The notes beneath the pieces were generated by a model that was not told where the DNA came from, made no database searches, and was given only the letters and a program-made list of their open reading frames with translations. From contig DCIP01000027.1 in assembly GCA_002317115.1 (NCBI GenBank), forward strand, positions 22,315-57,762: a stretch of 35,448 bases of DNA, written 5' to 3'. The position numbers were made by a program, and so were the translations under genes. This stretch comes from Candidatus Scybalocola fimicaballi (GTDB taxonomy: Bacteria > Bacteroidota > Bacteroidia > Bacteroidales > Paludibacteraceae). Below, piece after piece: positions 34,744 to 35,448 of the stretch (its first letter is position 1; each line of letters begins with the position of its first letter).

Positions 34744-35425
34744 CCATAAACTCTTTCATGCCTTCTGAAGCTCCCTTCGCAATAACATGGATTGGACGGT
34801 TGAATCCTGCAGTGTTGGGCTTTGGATCTATCAGATACATCTCTGCGTTGCGTGGGGCATACATCGAAAGCCCTGCCGCCGGATATACTTGTAATGATGT
34901 CCCAATAATTAACACGATATCTGCGGTCTGCATCAATTCCATTGCTGGCTCAATCATTGGCACCGCTTCGTTGAAAAAGACAATGAAAGGACGCCATTTA
35001 CCTCCGTCTGGAGCAACGTCGCTACAAGAAATCAAAGGATTCTTTAATGTGCTTCTGTCGACGATAAGGTTCTCATTCTTCATCGAGCACACTTTTGTTA
35101 ATTCTCCATGTAGGTGGATGATGTTGCTGCTTCCGGCTCTTTCGTGTAGATTATCGACGTTCTGAGTGATGATCTGCACGTCGAATGAGTCTTCCAACGT
35201 CTTCAATGCTAAGTGGGCTGTATTGGGCTTTACTGTGGCTAATTGAGCGAATCTGTCATTGTAGAATTGCACCACCATATCGTAATTGCGATACAATGCT
35301 TCGTGGGTGCAAATCTCTTCCACTGAGTGTTTCTCCCACAATCCGTCTGAATCACGGAATGTGCTGATTCCGCTTTCTGCACTTATGCCTGCTCCTGTGA
35401 GCACCACTAATCTTTTCTTTCCCAT
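34721..35425 (-). CDS. cobB: NAD-dependent protein deacylase (sirtuin, CobB/class III-like)
   Basis: A 234-residue cytoplasmic sirtuin that removes acyl groups from lysines using NAD. NAD-binding motifs are intact: GAGISAESGISTFRDSDGLW (11-30) and TQNVDNLHERAG (87-98), with the catalytic His106 in HLHGEL and GTSLQVYPAAG near the C-terminus. Tyr55 and Arg58 (FYNDR) match the Tyr-x-x-Arg signature linked to desuccinylase/demalonylase activity. The zinc ribbon is degraded: of the usual four Cys only single residues remain (Cys113, Cys134). The last codons come from a heptamer repeat. The start at 35425 is near the window edge, and an upstream extension cannot be fully excluded. Confidence 0.9.
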   Translation of the reverse strand: MGKKRLVVLTGAGISAESGISTFRDSDGLWEKHSVEEICTHEALYRNYDMVVQFYNDRFAQLATVKPNTAHLALKTLEDSFDVQIITQNVDNLHERAGSSNIIHLHGELTKVCSMKNENLIVDRSTLKNPLISCSDVAPDGGKWRPFIVFFNEAVPMIEPAMELMQTADIVLIIGTSLQVYPAAGLSMYAPRNAEMYLIDPKPNTAGFNRPIHVIAKGASEGMKEFMEIMNSKC

Positions 35426-35448
35426 ATTCCTAAAATTGTTGGGTGCGT

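Overview
The window looks like a chromosomal segment from a member of the Bacteroidetes, most likely the order Bacteroidales (gut or rumen type). Supporting signs are a SusC/SusD pair with a surface glycan-binding lipoprotein, a C-terminal type IX secretion sorting domain, an N-succinylornithine-type carbamoyltransferase next to proA, lipoproteins whose +1 Cys is followed by acidic residues (the surface-export signal of this phylum), many TAnnTTTG -7 promoter boxes, and weak or absent Shine-Dalgarno sequences. No rRNA, tRNA, CRISPR array, transposase or phage gene was seen.

Layout. 1-4.8 kb: the 5' end of a lipoprotein gene and a phosphoglucosamine mutase (minus), then divergently a TamL-type Omp85 lipoprotein and an AlkD-like HEAT protein. 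4.8-11.4 kb is the accessory part: an AT-rich gene of unknown function, an AAA+/DUF4143 ATPase bracketed by 106-bp direct repeats and a perfect inverted repeat, and a secreted GH8 glycosidase with a T9SS tail, all set among several repeat families. 11.4-14.7 kb (minus): aquaporin Z, argF' and proA, separated by GC-rich hairpin repeats and heptamer arrays. 14.7-20.5 kb (minus): an outer-membrane biogenesis operon of three SurA/parvulin-like periplasmic proteins and an OstA/LptA-like protein. 20.7-26.8 kb (plus): a DEAD-box RNA helicase with a possible translationally coupled leader ORF, then yigZ, an outer-membrane barrel, DUF4254, a GT9 heptosyltransferase-like gene and trpS. 26.8-34.1 kb: a structured, sORF-bearing leader candidate, then susC, susD and a surface glycan-binding protein with no linked enzyme. 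34.3-35.4 kb: an HU-family protein (plus) and a sirtuin (minus).

The genes form three functional themes: envelope assembly (TamL, SurA-like chaperones, OstA, the GT9/DUF4254 pair), glycan use (SusCD-SGBP and, unlinked, the GH8 enzyme) and housekeeping amino-acid, tRNA and RNA metabolism. The most unusual content is not in the genes but between them: (1) the direct-repeat/palindrome-bracketed AAA+ ATPase cassette and a similar palindrome trio at 11.25 kb without a gene; (2) 35-bp arrays of five heptamers placed on start or stop codons; (3) a double-hairpin GC-rich repeat in three copies; (4) a TAATG-coupled leader ORF before the helicase; (5) a leader with two mutually exclusive stems upstream of susC. 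All functional statements about these repeats and leaders are inference from sequence alone.
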